From NCBI RefSeq assembly GCF_042682545.1, contig NZ_JBHUHQ010000019.1: a stretch of DNA of 64,000 nt; one strand, written 5' to 3'. This DNA is from Ornithinibacillus salinisoli (lineage in GTDB: Bacteria; Bacillota; Bacilli; Bacillales; Amphibacillaceae). This document shows positions 1 through 8,205 of this stretch, one piece after another. The stretch's first letter is position 1; each line of letters opens with the position of its first letter. The notes beneath the pieces are model-generated. The model saw only the letters and a list, made by a program, of their open reading frames with translations, did not search any database and was not told the DNA's origin. The position numbers were made by a program, and so were the translations under genes.

Positions 1-141
1 AAATCCATAGTACACGCATCCCCATTCTTTTTTCTTGTTTCTAGTCAATTCAAGTATAAAGAATGTTTGGGCTTGCGTGTATTTTTTTTCAGAATTTTAT
101 CTGAACCCCAACAAATATTATAGAGCCGTAAAAATCTAGCT

Positions 142-423
142 TTGGATAAACCGGTGGAGTTTTTTGTTCAACTAGATTCAACCGACCAAACAAAGGAAGA
201 ATTTTTATCAGCAACTAAGAAGGTGATGGCAGTCTTGGACCAACAAGGATATGAATATGAATCTATTTTATTTAACGGAAGTGGATTTGACTTGGAAACT
301 AAAGTCAAAACAGAAGGTTATTTAAAATACTCAATAAAACTAGTAAAAGATGAGGTAGTTAAGATTGGTGATGTTGAAGAGCATAATAAGGACATGCAAA
401 GTAGAATAACTTTTTCTATCTAG
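142..423 (+). CDS. Hypothetical 93-residue protein, possibly a gene fragment
   Basis: This open frame starts with TTG at 142 and an in-frame stop lies just upstream at 121, so it is not cut by the window edge. I do not recognise the family. The protein is small, acidic and soluble-looking, with no signal peptide, membrane segment or cysteines. No convincing Shine-Dalgarno sequence precedes the TTG, which weakens the call; it could be the tail of a decayed gene. It runs convergently towards trpS, whose terminator hairpin lies between them. Confidence 0.4.
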   Translation: MDKPVEFFVQLDSTDQTKEEFLSATKKVMAVLDQQGYEYESILFNGSGFDLETKVKTEGYLKYSIKLVKDEVVKIGDVEEHNKDMQSRITFSI

Positions 424-480
424 AATGTAAACTAAACTGGTAGGAGAGCGTACGGCTCTTACCTAGGCAGAGTAACAAGA

Positions 481-506
481 AGGGCATTCCCAAACAAGAA
501 CGCCCT
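481..506 (-). terminator. Hairpin terminator of trpS
   Basis: An inverted repeat (AGGGC-ATTC and GAACGCCCT around a short loop) lies just past the trpS stop codon. On the minus strand it is followed by a modest T-rich tract (TCTTGTT). It could also stop transcripts from the hypothetical gene at 142-423. Confidence 0.55.
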
Positions 507-524
507 ACTAAAAGTGCTTTATTC

Positions 525-1523
525 TTACTGATTTTTTTTCTTTACGCGCCCCAAGCCCATCGCTTTTTTTGCTTTTGCTAATGTTTTATTAGCTGTGAAT
601 GATGCTTTTTCGGCACCTTCATCTAGTATTTCATCTAGTAATTCAGAGTTAATTAACTCATTATAGCGATCCTGAATTGGCTTCAGCACACTAATCACGG
701 CATCAGCAACACCTTGTTTGAATTCACCGTAGCCTTTCTCAGCATACTTATCTTTAATAGATTCGATTGACTCACCAGCACAGCTTGCATAAATGTTAAG
801 CAAGTTTGAAACGCCAGGTTTATTTTCTTTATCGTATTTTACAACACCTTCAGAGTCAGTAACAGCACTTTTAATTTTCTTCTCAATTTTCTTTGGTGTA
901 TCCAACATAGAAATAAATCCTTTTTCATTTTCATCGGATTTACTCATTTTCTTTGTTGGCTCTTGTAAGGACATAATACGTGCACCTACTTTAGGGATGC
1001 TGACCTCTGGTATAGTGAAAATATCGTTGAATCTGTTATTGAATCGTTGTGCCAGGTCACGTGATAATTCCAAATGTTGTTTTTGATCCTCGCCAACAGG
1101 TACAAGGTCTGTATTGTATAAAAGAATGTCAGCGGCCATTAAAGACGGATAGGTGAAAAGAGCAGAAGAAACGGCTTCTTTTCCTTCTGATTTATCCTTA
1201 AACTGTGTCATACGTTCTAATTCACCCATGTAGCTGAGTGATTGTAGCATCCAACCTAATTGGGTATGCGCAGGTACTTCCGATTGAACAAACAGCGTTG
1301 ATTTTTTGGGATCAATTCCAGATGCTAGATACAATGCTGCAAGGGAACGGATATTCTGACGTAATTTCAATCGATCCTGTGGTACAGTGATAGCATGTTC
1401 ATCAACTATACAGAAATAGCAATCTTCATCATCCTGTAATTTCACAAACTGTTGAATAGCCCCCAAATAGTTTCCAATTGTTAATGTTCCACTTGGTTGA
1501 ATCCCGGAAAAAATTGTTTTCAT
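525..1523 (-). CDS. trpS: Tryptophanyl-tRNA synthetase TrpS
   Basis: Class I aminoacyl-tRNA synthetase that charges tRNA-Trp in the cytoplasm. The N-terminus reads MKTIFSGIQPSG, then TIGNYLGA, the HIGH-equivalent site of TrpS. The KMSKS loop is present as KKMSKSDENEKG about two thirds along, and length (332 residues) is normal. I place the start at the ATG at 1523, behind a GAAGGAG site, rather than 16 codons upstream, because family members begin with MKTIFSG. The gene is monocistronic, preceded by a T-box leader and followed by a hairpin terminator. Regulation is therefore expected to be transcription antitermination in response to uncharged tRNA-Trp. Confidence 0.95.
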   Translation of the reverse strand: MKTIFSGIQPSGTLTIGNYLGAIQQFVKLQDDEDCYFCIVDEHAITVPQDRLKLRQNIRSLAALYLASGIDPKKSTLFVQSEVPAHTQLGWMLQSLSYMGELERMTQFKDKSEGKEAVSSALFTYPSLMAADILLYNTDLVPVGEDQKQHLELSRDLAQRFNNRFNDIFTIPEVSIPKVGARIMSLQEPTKKMSKSDENEKGFISMLDTPKKIEKKIKSAVTDSEGVVKYDKENKPGVSNLLNIYASCAGESIESIKDKYAEKGYGEFKQGVADAVISVLKPIQDRYNELINSELLDEILDEGAEKASFTANKTLAKAKKAMGLGRVKKKNQ

Positions 1524-1554
1524 AGTTCCATTCACTCCTTCAAAAATTTTAATG

Positions 1555-1783
1555 AAATAAAAAAAGCCCATTCATTCCTTCATGAGAAGGGACGAATGAA
1601 CCGCGGTGCCACCCTTATTATCTCGTCAGTTGTATTGAGATCACTTCATTTTAAAAAAGACATTCATAACTCCAAAGCCCAATTTCAATTTACTCCTGCA
1701 CTTGTTTACACCAATCACAAGTTCTCTTATTGCTGCCAAAAAGTAAATGTACTTAACTTTATCATTGCTATTGATATTTATTT
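1555..1783 (-). promoter_or_regulatory. T-box leader of trpS with UGG specifier and terminator
   Basis: Reading the minus strand, the conserved T-box sequence GGGTGGCACCGCGG lies at 1614-1601. It is followed by a terminator hairpin (CATTCGTCCCTTC pairing with GAAGGAATGAATG) and a run of seven Ts at 1565-1559. Upstream are the stem I hallmarks AAGAGAA and GATTGGTG. On the 3' side of stem I, GGGCTTTGGAG contains TGG (plus-strand CCA 1672-1674) followed by A, which fits the tryptophan specifier codon. Uncharged tRNA-Trp would pair with the specifier and the T-box bulge, favouring the antiterminator and trpS transcription. Confidence 0.93.
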
Positions 1784-1789
1784 TGTATT

Positions 1790-1818
1790 ATTATATACCT
1801 CATTGTTTTGAAGTGCAA
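1790..1818 (-). promoter_or_regulatory. Sigma-A promoter of trpS
   Basis: On the minus strand TTGCAC (1818-1813) and TATAAT (1795-1790) are separated by exactly 17 bp. Transcription would start near 1783, just ahead of the T-box stem I, giving a leader of about 260 nt. Confidence 0.8.
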
Positions 1819-2270
1819 GTGAAAATAGCTTTTATATCTAAAGAAAAATTGTAAGCCGATCTCAAGTTCGTTTACCATCTTAATTTCATTATTTGGTGCA
1901 ACGCTTTTTTGTTCATTAAACTTATTAGTACTGTTCTTATTTCTAAAACAATATAACTAGGATTATTTAATCTCAGACCTACTTTACTCTATTTATCAGT
2001 ATTGATAATTTAAACTTTTCCTTCATACTACACATATCTATCACCAAAACCATCTCTTCTTAAACTATGATAATATGTGTATTAGGGTTTCTTCTGCTTT
2101 GTTTATAATGAGGATATTTAAATCAAGCAAACGATAATACGGTTATCCACAACATGATGTATGTTGTAAAATTATGGACCGCTAATGAGAGATAATGTAT
2201 TTAATACGATGAGTGCGAGTGTCGTGCTATATAGAATTAGTTGTTTCCTGTTTTATAAATCTAAAAAGTT
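1819..2270. other. AT-rich intergenic stretch, no gene seen
   Basis: About 450 bp without a supported reading frame, RNA gene or clear promoter. It contains one isolated perfect DnaA box (TTATCCACA, 2143-2151), which alone is not meaningful. Confidence 0.5.
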
Positions 2271-2297
2271 AAAGCCATACAAAATGTATGGCTTTTG
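2271..2297 (-). terminator. Terminator of the DUF378 gene
   Basis: Perfect 8-bp stem AGCCATAC/GTATGGCT with a five-base loop, lying just past the stop codon of the gene at 2310-2630 and followed on the minus strand by TTTAACTTTTT. Confidence 0.65.
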
Positions 2298-2309
2298 TCT
2301 CTAACCTTG

Positions 2310-2630
2310 TTACTCATTTTTATTATGCGTTTCTTGTTCGAGATTATTTAGATTTGATAAATCTGTTTCTTCTCCAAACTCAGTACCATAATTTAACCTT
2401 CCAGTTTGAGAATGATCTCTTGTAGTATTTTTTTCCTCCATTGGTTCAAATAATAATGTTATACAATATAAACCACTCAATCCGACAAGTGCATATACAA
2501 ATCTTGATAGTGCACTATCCTGCCCACCAAAAATTGCTGCAACTAAGTCGAACTGGAAAAATCCAATTAGTCCCCAGTTTATGGCACCAATGATAACAAG
2601 TGCTAGAGCTATACGTTTTAATGTTTCCAT
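2310..2630 (-). CDS. DUF378 (YuzA-like) small membrane protein
   Basis: The 106-residue protein has an N-terminal hydrophobic block with the DUF378 pattern ALVIIGAINWGLIGFFQFDLV and a second membrane segment near residues 45-62. YuzA-type proteins are two-pass membrane proteins of unknown function, usually about 70-80 residues. Here a hydrophilic acidic tail of roughly 40 residues is added. The ATG at 2630 follows a good GGAGGTG site. The gene stands alone with its own terminator. Membership in the family is fairly sure; no role can be inferred. Confidence 0.8.
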   Translation of the reverse strand: METLKRIALALVIIGAINWGLIGFFQFDLVAAIFGGQDSALSRFVYALVGLSGLYCITLLFEPMEEKNTTRDHSQTGRLNYGTEFGEETDLSNLNNLEQETHNKNE

Positions 2631-2916
2631 ATTTTTTCACCTCCAATAAAGTTGTTAAGAGGATTTGTTTACAATGAACTTAGCATTTATCGACTAAATC
2701 ATTGCTCCTCACTCAACATGAGCTAACCCTAATTCGATTATCAATCCAGTGATGTTATGAAGGGCAAATTGTTTATAGCACTGTTCCTAACTGTTGGAAT
2801 CATTCCCTCTCAAAGAAATTACATAACAACACCTCATATAAGAATTAGTCATATTTATCTTCTACTTTAAAGATTTATTCATACCTGGATATCGACATAA
2901 TTTAATGAAACAGCGG

Positions 2917-2923
2917 CATAATA
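2917..2923 (+). promoter_or_regulatory. Candidate sigma-G/F-type -10 element before splAB
   Basis: CATAATA matches the -10 core of forespore sigma factors and lies about 33 bp ahead of the splA start. The upstream -35 region (near GACATA) is a poor match. The call relies mainly on established knowledge that splAB of Bacillus subtilis is a forespore operon. The rest of 2631-2955 shows nothing else. Confidence 0.35.
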
Positions 2924-2955
2924 GAAGGGAAAATTATTAGGAATTAGGTGAAATA

Positions 2956-3213
2956 ATGGATATTAATCAAACATTTACACCGGGTGATGTAGTATATATT
3001 ATTATTCGCAATCCCCATGCTCAGGATGTAGCTCAAGTTCAGCAAGCAGCTGTAGTAAAAAATCCAGAAAATCCCACTGAACTAGCACTTTTTGCACATG
3101 AGAATTATTTTCCCTTCACAGATGAGTTTGCTGTTTTTAAAACAGAGTCGGAAGCAGAACAAGTATTTTATGAAGCATTTGGTTCGCCTGAGGAAGGTGG
3201 TTTCTATGGTTAA
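2956..3213 (+). CDS. splA: SplA, regulator of spore photoproduct lyase
   Basis: An 85-residue protein beginning MDINQTFTPGDVVYIIIRNP, of the size and type of SplA, the small negative regulator encoded ahead of splB in Bacillus. It is believed to limit lyase expression in the developing forespore; the mechanism is not visible here. The ATG is preceded by an AGGTG site. Its 3' end overlaps the splB start by 8 bp, so the two are probably translationally coupled. Position directly before an unmistakable splB is the strongest support. Confidence 0.85.
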   Translation: MDINQTFTPGDVVYIIIRNPHAQDVAQVQQAAVVKNPENPTELALFAHENYFPFTDEFAVFKTESEAEQVFYEAFGSPEEGGFYG

Positions 3214-4234
3214 ACCCTTCGTACCCCAATTGATTTATGTAGAACCCCGTGCGTTAGAGTATCCACTTGGAAAAGAACTTATTAACAAATTTGATAATTT
3301 GGGTATTGAAATAAGAGAAACTACTTCACATAACCAAATTAGAAATTTACCAGGGGAGAATCATTTTCAAAAGTATCGGAATGCGAAATCAACACTAGTT
3401 ATTGGTATTCGTAAATCGTTGAAATTTGATACATCGAAACCTTCAGCGGAGTACGCAATCCCTTTTGCAACAGGCTGTATGGGGCATTGTCATTATTGCT
3501 ATCTGCAAACAACTATGGGGAGTAAACCGTATATACGTACCTATGTAAATACAGATGAAATCTTCGACGCCGCAGAAGCATATATGCAAGAGCGTGCTCC
3601 CGAATTTACAAGATTTGAAGCTTCTTGTACCTCTGACATTGTAGGGGTGGACCATTTAACACACACACTAAAAAAAGCAATTGAGTTCTTTGGCAGAAGC
3701 AAATATGGTAAGCTACGTTTCGTGACTAAATTTGAGCATGTTGATCACCTTCTGGATGCAGAACACAATGGCAGGACACGATTTCGATTTAGTATTAACA
3801 ACAATTATATTATTAAATATTTTGAACCAGGAACCTCAAGGCTAAATGAACGGATCAATGCAGCTATCAAAGTTGCTGAAGCAGGCTACCCTTTAGGATT
3901 CATTATTGCTCCAATTTATTTACATGAAGGTTGGAAAAGTGGCTACTATGAAATGTTTGAAAAGTTAGAGGCTTCATTACCAGAATTTGCGAAAGAAAAT
4001 CTTACTTTTGAAATGATTCAGCACCGATTTACTAGACCAGCAAAGCGCGTTATTCAAGAAAATTATCCAATGACTAAGCTTGAATTAGATGAGTCGAGAC
4101 GGAAGTGGAAATGGGGAAGGTATGGTATTGGTAAGTATGTATATACAACAGAAGAGCAAGAAGATATCAAAGATACTTTAGGAAAGTATATTCATCAGTA
4201 TTTTCCTAAGGCAAAGATAGAATATTTTACATGA
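3206..4234 (+). CDS. splB: Spore photoproduct lyase SplB (radical SAM)
   Basis: Radical S-adenosylmethionine enzyme that directly reverses spore photoproduct (5-thyminyl-5,6-dihydrothymine) in germinating spores. From the ATG at 3206 the protein is 342 residues, the same as the Bacillus subtilis enzyme. The 4Fe-4S-binding motif CMGHCHYC puts cysteines at 91, 95 and 98. The conserved hydrogen-donor cysteine is at 141 in EASCTSDIVG. This start was chosen because AGGAAGGTGG precedes it and the numbering then matches the family exactly. It overlaps splA by 8 bp. All key residues are present, so it should be active. Confidence 0.97.
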   Translation: MVKPFVPQLIYVEPRALEYPLGKELINKFDNLGIEIRETTSHNQIRNLPGENHFQKYRNAKSTLVIGIRKSLKFDTSKPSAEYAIPFATGCMGHCHYCYLQTTMGSKPYIRTYVNTDEIFDAAEAYMQERAPEFTRFEASCTSDIVGVDHLTHTLKKAIEFFGRSKYGKLRFVTKFEHVDHLLDAEHNGRTRFRFSINNNYIIKYFEPGTSRLNERINAAIKVAEAGYPLGFIIAPIYLHEGWKSGYYEMFEKLEASLPEFAKENLTFEMIQHRFTRPAKRVIQENYPMTKLELDESRRKWKWGRYGIGKYVYTTEEQEDIKDTLGKYIHQYFPKAKIEYFT

Positions 4235-4395
4235 ATGTTTACATTTCTCAGAAGATAAGATGAGAGCCACTTGATTAATTCGTAAAGATGAAAAAATATT
4301 TTCACCTAAAATTCCTTATATAATCGTACCTCGTTCCAATTGAAAACATGGTAAACTGAATTTAATTCTAAACGGTATGAAAGGAGTTTATTTAA

Positions 4396-5337
4396 ATGAG
4401 AATATTAATCCTAGGCTCTGGAGCGATGGGGAGCTTGTTTGCTGGAAAACTAAAACAAAATGGCGTTGATGTGACGTTATTCAATCGGGAAAACAACCAT
4501 GTTCAAGCAATACAAAAAGATGGATTGAAGATAATAGATAAAGAAGGGGAAAACGTAAGTGTACAGATTCCTATTATATCCAATCCTACTGAATTTGTAG
4601 ACAAGTATGATCTTATCCTCGTTTTGGTTAAAACGTTTGCGACTGAAACTGTACTTGAAAAAGTGTTACCGTCGATACATTATGAAACACCAATTTTAAC
4701 CTTGCAAAATGGGGTTGGAAATTTGGAAAAGATTAAGGAGTTAGCTCCGAATAGTGAAGTCTTTGTAGGTGGAACATGGGCGGGAGCAAGTGTTGCAGAA
4801 CCTGGTGCAATTTTACATCGTGCGTGGGGAAGCACGTATATTGGAGCGGTAGAATCCGATAGAGCAAATGATCTGCTGGGTAGGATTGCATCCATCTTCA
4901 CTAAAAGTGGACTGGAAACACAGGTGTCGGATAATGTGCAGTCCATTATTTGGAGTAAATTACTCATCAATATAGCATATAACGGCTTGACTGCTATTAC
5001 GAGACTGAAGAATGGGGATGCAATTGTCACACAAGAAGGAAAACAGATCGTGGAAAAACTAGTTAACGAGACTGTACAGATAGCAGGTGCGAAAGGAATT
5101 CCGTTATTGTTTGAAGATCCTGTTACTGAATGTATACGGTTAGGGGAAGAAGAGATTGGAATGAATACATCCTCGATGCTGGCAGATATTCTTCATGAGC
5201 GAAAAACAGAGATTGAAGCGATCAATGGTGCGGTCATGGCAGAGGGAAGTACGCATGATATCGCTACTCCATATAATGAAATGATATTTAATTTAATTAA
5301 AGTCGTTGAAAATAGTTATGCGAAAATGGTTCGTTAA
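4396..5337 (+). CDS. panE: 2-dehydropantoate 2-reductase PanE
   Basis: NADPH-dependent reduction of ketopantoate to pantoate in pantothenate/CoA synthesis. The N-terminus ILGSGAMGSLFAGKL is the Rossmann dinucleotide-binding loop. The C-terminal half carries the family's helical domain with SKLLINIAYNGLTAI, which holds the catalytic lysine region. At 313 residues it is full length. The ATG follows AAAGGAG. It is transcribed towards panD-panC-panB on the other strand, with a shared hairpin between, so all steps from ketoisovalerate to pantothenate lie within 3.2 kb. ApbA/PanE paralogs of uncertain substrate exist; the pan neighbours favour a true PanE. Confidence 0.9.
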   Translation: MRILILGSGAMGSLFAGKLKQNGVDVTLFNRENNHVQAIQKDGLKIIDKEGENVSVQIPIISNPTEFVDKYDLILVLVKTFATETVLEKVLPSIHYETPILTLQNGVGNLEKIKELAPNSEVFVGGTWAGASVAEPGAILHRAWGSTYIGAVESDRANDLLGRIASIFTKSGLETQVSDNVQSIIWSKLLINIAYNGLTAITRLKNGDAIVTQEGKQIVEKLVNETVQIAGAKGIPLLFEDPVTECIRLGEEEIGMNTSSMLADILHERKTEIEAINGAVMAEGSTHDIATPYNEMIFNLIKVVENSYAKMVR

Positions 5338-5348
5338 GCTAGGACAAA

Positions 5349-5380
5349 AAAGTCTGATTCCCTTATAGGATCAGACTTTT
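5349..5380. terminator. Bidirectional terminator between panE and panD
   Basis: Stem AAGTCTGAT.../...ATCAGACTT with A-rich left and T-rich right flanks, sitting between the convergent panE and panBCD transcripts. Confidence 0.85.
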
Positions 5381-5391
5381 AAACGGGTATG

Positions 5392-5781
5392 CTAGGATTT
5401 TACTGCGGTTAATGGTGGCTCTTGTTCCATTAGTTCGGTTATTTCATTCTTTTCATTCATGATTGCCACGATTGGTTTATGAGATTCTAACTCTTCATTT
5501 GAAATAAGTGCATAAGAAACAATAATAACAACATCATCTTTTTGCACGAGTCTTGCAGCAGCTCCATTTAAACATACAACACCAGATCCTCTTTCACCGA
5601 GAATCACATATGTTTCCAACCGTGCTCCATTGTTATTATTGACAATTTGTACCTTTTCATGGGCTAGGATATTTACCTTATCCAAAATGTCCTGATCGAT
5701 GGTCACACTGCCAACATAATTTAAATTTGCTTCTGTCACACGTGCACGATGAATTTTACTTTTCATCATAGTACGAAACAT
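5392..5781 (-). CDS. panD: Aspartate 1-decarboxylase PanD
   Basis: Makes beta-alanine from L-aspartate for pantothenate synthesis. The proenzyme self-cleaves between Gly24 and Ser25; both are present in NYVGSVTID, so the pyruvoyl cofactor can form. YVILGERGSGVVCLNGAAAR is the substrate-site region. Length (129 residues) is typical. It is the last gene of panB-panC-panD, 12 bp after panC. Confidence 0.97.
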   Translation of the reverse strand: MFRTMMKSKIHRARVTEANLNYVGSVTIDQDILDKVNILAHEKVQIVNNNNGARLETYVILGERGSGVVCLNGAAARLVQKDDVVIIVSYALISNEELESHKPIVAIMNEKNEITELMEQEPPLTAVKS

Positions 5782-5793
5782 AGATTTTTCCTC

Positions 5794-6666
5794 CTAATTG
5801 TAGCGGGTAATAATTTTCCCGTTTTCATCTAGTAGTAAATTGTCGATTAATCTAGCCTGCTTAAAGTATACAGCAGTGGCGAGAATAACTTGTTGATTAA
5901 TTGATGTCACAGGCTCAAGTGACGGGTAGCTTAGTAACTCAACATAATCAATTTTTCCAGATACTTTTTGTTCCAGTGTTTTGGTAACTCCGTTAATAAT
6001 TTTCGTTGGATTTTGTTCCCCATTACGAATAAGTTGTTGTCCTGTTTGTAATCCTTGATAAATCCAAGTAGCTTCTTTTCTTTCTTGCTCCGTTAGATTG
6101 ACATTACGACTACTTTTCGCTAATCCGTCTACTTCTCTAATTGTCGGTAATCCAACTAATTCTATCGGAAAATTCAGATCACGGATTAATGCATCAATAA
6201 CAGCAACCTGCTGTGCATCTTTTAAGCCAAAATATGCTTTATCTGGATGAATAATATGAAATAATTTCGTTACTACTGTAAGCACCCCATCAAAGTGACC
6301 GGGACGGGAACGACCACATAAAACATCAACCCGTTCTTTTAGTGCCATTTGAATGAGCATGGGATTTGGATACATTTCATCAGCTGTCGGTATAAATAAT
6401 ACATCAACACCTACATTTTCGGCAAGGAGTGAATCTTTTTGTTCATCTCTTGGATACTTCTCAAAGTCTTCATTCGGACCGAACTGTAAAGGATTTACGA
6501 ATATACTAGCAACGACTACATCATTTTCTTTTTTTGCTTCCTTCATTAGTTGTAAATGTCCAGCATGAAGAAATCCCATGGTAGGAACGAAACCGATCTG
6601 TTTCTTCTCGTTCTGGTAATCTCTTACTGTTTGTTTCATATTATCAATCGATCGTATAACCTTCAT
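5794..6666 (-). CDS. panC: Pantoate-beta-alanine ligase PanC
   Basis: ATP-dependent condensation of pantoate and beta-alanine to pantothenate. The nucleotide-binding HIGH-like motif appears as TMGFLHAGHLQLM near the N-terminus, followed by FVNPLQFGPNEDFEKYPR. The second signature is FGLKDAQQVAVI, and the KMSKS-like loop is KSSRNVNL. It is 290 residues, normal for the family. The gene sits between panB (13 bp) and panD (12 bp) and is surely co-transcribed with them. Confidence 0.97.
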   Translation of the reverse strand: MKVIRSIDNMKQTVRDYQNEKKQIGFVPTMGFLHAGHLQLMKEAKKENDVVVASIFVNPLQFGPNEDFEKYPRDEQKDSLLAENVGVDVLFIPTADEMYPNPMLIQMALKERVDVLCGRSRPGHFDGVLTVVTKLFHIIHPDKAYFGLKDAQQVAVIDALIRDLNFPIELVGLPTIREVDGLAKSSRNVNLTEQERKEATWIYQGLQTGQQLIRNGEQNPTKIINGVTKTLEQKVSGKIDYVELLSYPSLEPVTSINQQVILATAVYFKQARLIDNLLLDENGKIITRYN

Positions 6667-6679
6667 CTATTTATCCACC

Positions 6680-7510
6680 TTATTTACTATCGGGTAATAT
6701 ATCATTACTTTTTATAAAAAATGAATGGCTTTCTGTCGGAAAACTTTTCTGTTTTACATCAGAATTATACGCTTTTAGCGCTTCAATTCCCAAGTTATTA
6801 AAATCCGCATACGATTTAACAAACTTCGGAAGGCGATCCACACCATATTTCATAATATCGTGGTAAACGAGCACTTGTCCATCACATTCTGAGCCTGCGC
6901 CGATGCCAATTGTTGGGATATTGATTGATTCCGTTATCACCTCGGCGAGTTCTTTTGGAACACATTCTAATACGAGTGCAACAGCCCCATTCTCAACAAC
7001 TTTCTTGGCATCTTCTAGAAGCTTTCGTGCTGCAGCTTTATCTTTACCCTGAACCTTATAGCCACCTAATACATTTACGGATTGTGGAGTTAAACCTAAA
7101 TGTGCAACAACCGGGATACCAGATTCAGTTAACCGTTTGATAAAATGTAAAATCTCTTCAGATGCACCTTCAACCTTTAAGCTTTGGGCATTTGTCTCCT
7201 GAAAAATCTTCGCAGCATTACGCAATGAATCTTCTAAGGAAATATGATAAGACATAAATGGCATATCGACTACTGTAAATGTATTTGGTGCACCGCGTCT
7301 CACTGCTTTTCCGTGATGGATCATGTCTTCCACCTTTACCTCTACAGTTGACTCATAACCAAGTACTACCATTCCTAATGAATCACCAACTAGAATCATA
7401 TCCAGTCCGGCTTGTTCAGCCTGCTTTGCTGATGGATAGTCGTATGCAGTTACCATACTAATCCTTTCATTATTCGCTTTCATTTTCTTTAAATCCAAAA
7501 CACTCAACAT
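6680..7510 (-). CDS. panB: Ketopantoate hydroxymethyltransferase PanB
   Basis: First committed enzyme of pantothenate synthesis; transfers a hydroxymethyl group from methylene-tetrahydrofolate to 2-ketoisovalerate. Motifs include VTAYDYPSAKQAEQAG at the N-terminus, LVGDSLGMVVLGY (metal/substrate site), VDMPFMSYH and VPTIGIGAG-type sequence (here IPTIGIGAGSECDGQVLV). The 276-residue length is normal. The ATG follows AAGGAGAGGAG. It heads the panBCD operon. Confidence 0.97.
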   Translation of the reverse strand: MLSVLDLKKMKANNERISMVTAYDYPSAKQAEQAGLDMILVGDSLGMVVLGYESTVEVKVEDMIHHGKAVRRGAPNTFTVVDMPFMSYHISLEDSLRNAAKIFQETNAQSLKVEGASEEILHFIKRLTESGIPVVAHLGLTPQSVNVLGGYKVQGKDKAAARKLLEDAKKVVENGAVALVLECVPKELAEVITESINIPTIGIGAGSECDGQVLVYHDIMKYGVDRLPKFVKSYADFNNLGIEALKAYNSDVKQKSFPTESHSFFIKSNDILPDSK

Positions 7511-7708
7511 AATGAATCTCCTCTCCTTGTAATGAAATATGTATCAAAATCGTCATAACAAAACAAAATGATTTATTGAAGCTTATTATACAATAAAGGG
7601 TGAGAAAAGATAAGAGGGGTCAGGCCTGCGTCCCATATAACTTGCACAATGTACTTAGAGTACGTAGACTTGGAATTAACAAATAGCTTCCAATGAAGAG
7701 GTGTTACG

Positions 7709-7999
7709 ATGACTTTAAAAGTAAGTACCGAAGCAGCACAATGGTTTATAGATGAAATGGATCTTGAGCGTGGAGATCATGTTCAGTTTTTCTTGAAAAT
7801 ATATGGTGGAATACCTACCGCCCATCCAAATTATTTTATTGGGATATCGTATGGGAATGTAGGGAATATAAAAATTTCCACAGAGGTAGAAGGAATTACG
7901 TTTTATTTTAATGAAGAAGATTCCTGGTTATTGGAACAGTATGAAATGGAAGTTGTTCATAAAAACGATGAAGTTGCTTATATATTTAATGAACTTTAA
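7709..7999 (+). CDS. HesB/YneR-like protein
   Basis: A 96-residue protein with the layout of the YneR subgroup of HesB-like proteins (MTLKVSTEAAQWFIDEMDL, then a glycine-rich middle and an acidic C-terminus). True A-type iron-sulfur carriers keep three conserved cysteines; this protein has none. A classic cluster-carrier role is therefore unlikely and its function is unknown. The ATG follows GAAGAGGTG. It is a single gene with its own strong terminator. Confidence 0.75.
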   Translation: MTLKVSTEAAQWFIDEMDLERGDHVQFFLKIYGGIPTAHPNYFIGISYGNVGNIKISTEVEGITFYFNEEDSWLLEQYEMEVVHKNDEVAYIFNEL

Positions 8000-8010
8000 T
8001 TTGCTTCTTT

Positions 8011-8048
8011 TATACCGTCTGGATTGTACAGACGGTATTTTTATTTTT
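8011..8048 (+). terminator. Terminator of the HesB-like gene
   Basis: Stem TACCGTCTG/CAGACGGTA with a short loop, followed by TTTTTATTTTT. Confidence 0.9.
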
Positions 8049-8205
8049 AAAACATAAATATTAACTGACAATATGCTAAAAAAATCGACAAATTCTATCA
8101 TTTTCCATTTATATATTCTCTGTAGTGTTTTATAATAGATTCAAAGAGTGTGCTAAAGTTTGTCTAGTAACTTGGCATCAAATACGAGAATAGGAGATTG
8201 ATAGT

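Noticed and set aside
1700..1715. TGG within GATTGGTG of the trpS leader as the T-box specifier
   Set aside because: GATTGGTG is a conserved stem I element of T-boxes, not the specifier; the TGG followed by A at 1674-1672 fits the specifier position better.
2143..2151. Perfect DnaA box TTATCCACA in the gap upstream of trpS
   Set aside because: Single site with no cluster, AT-rich unwinding region or replication gene nearby; expected by chance.
7619..7640. GGTCAGGCCTGCGTCCC resembling the repeats around codY
   Set aside because: Only a loose likeness in composition; it lacks the paired ends of the 40-bp repeat.
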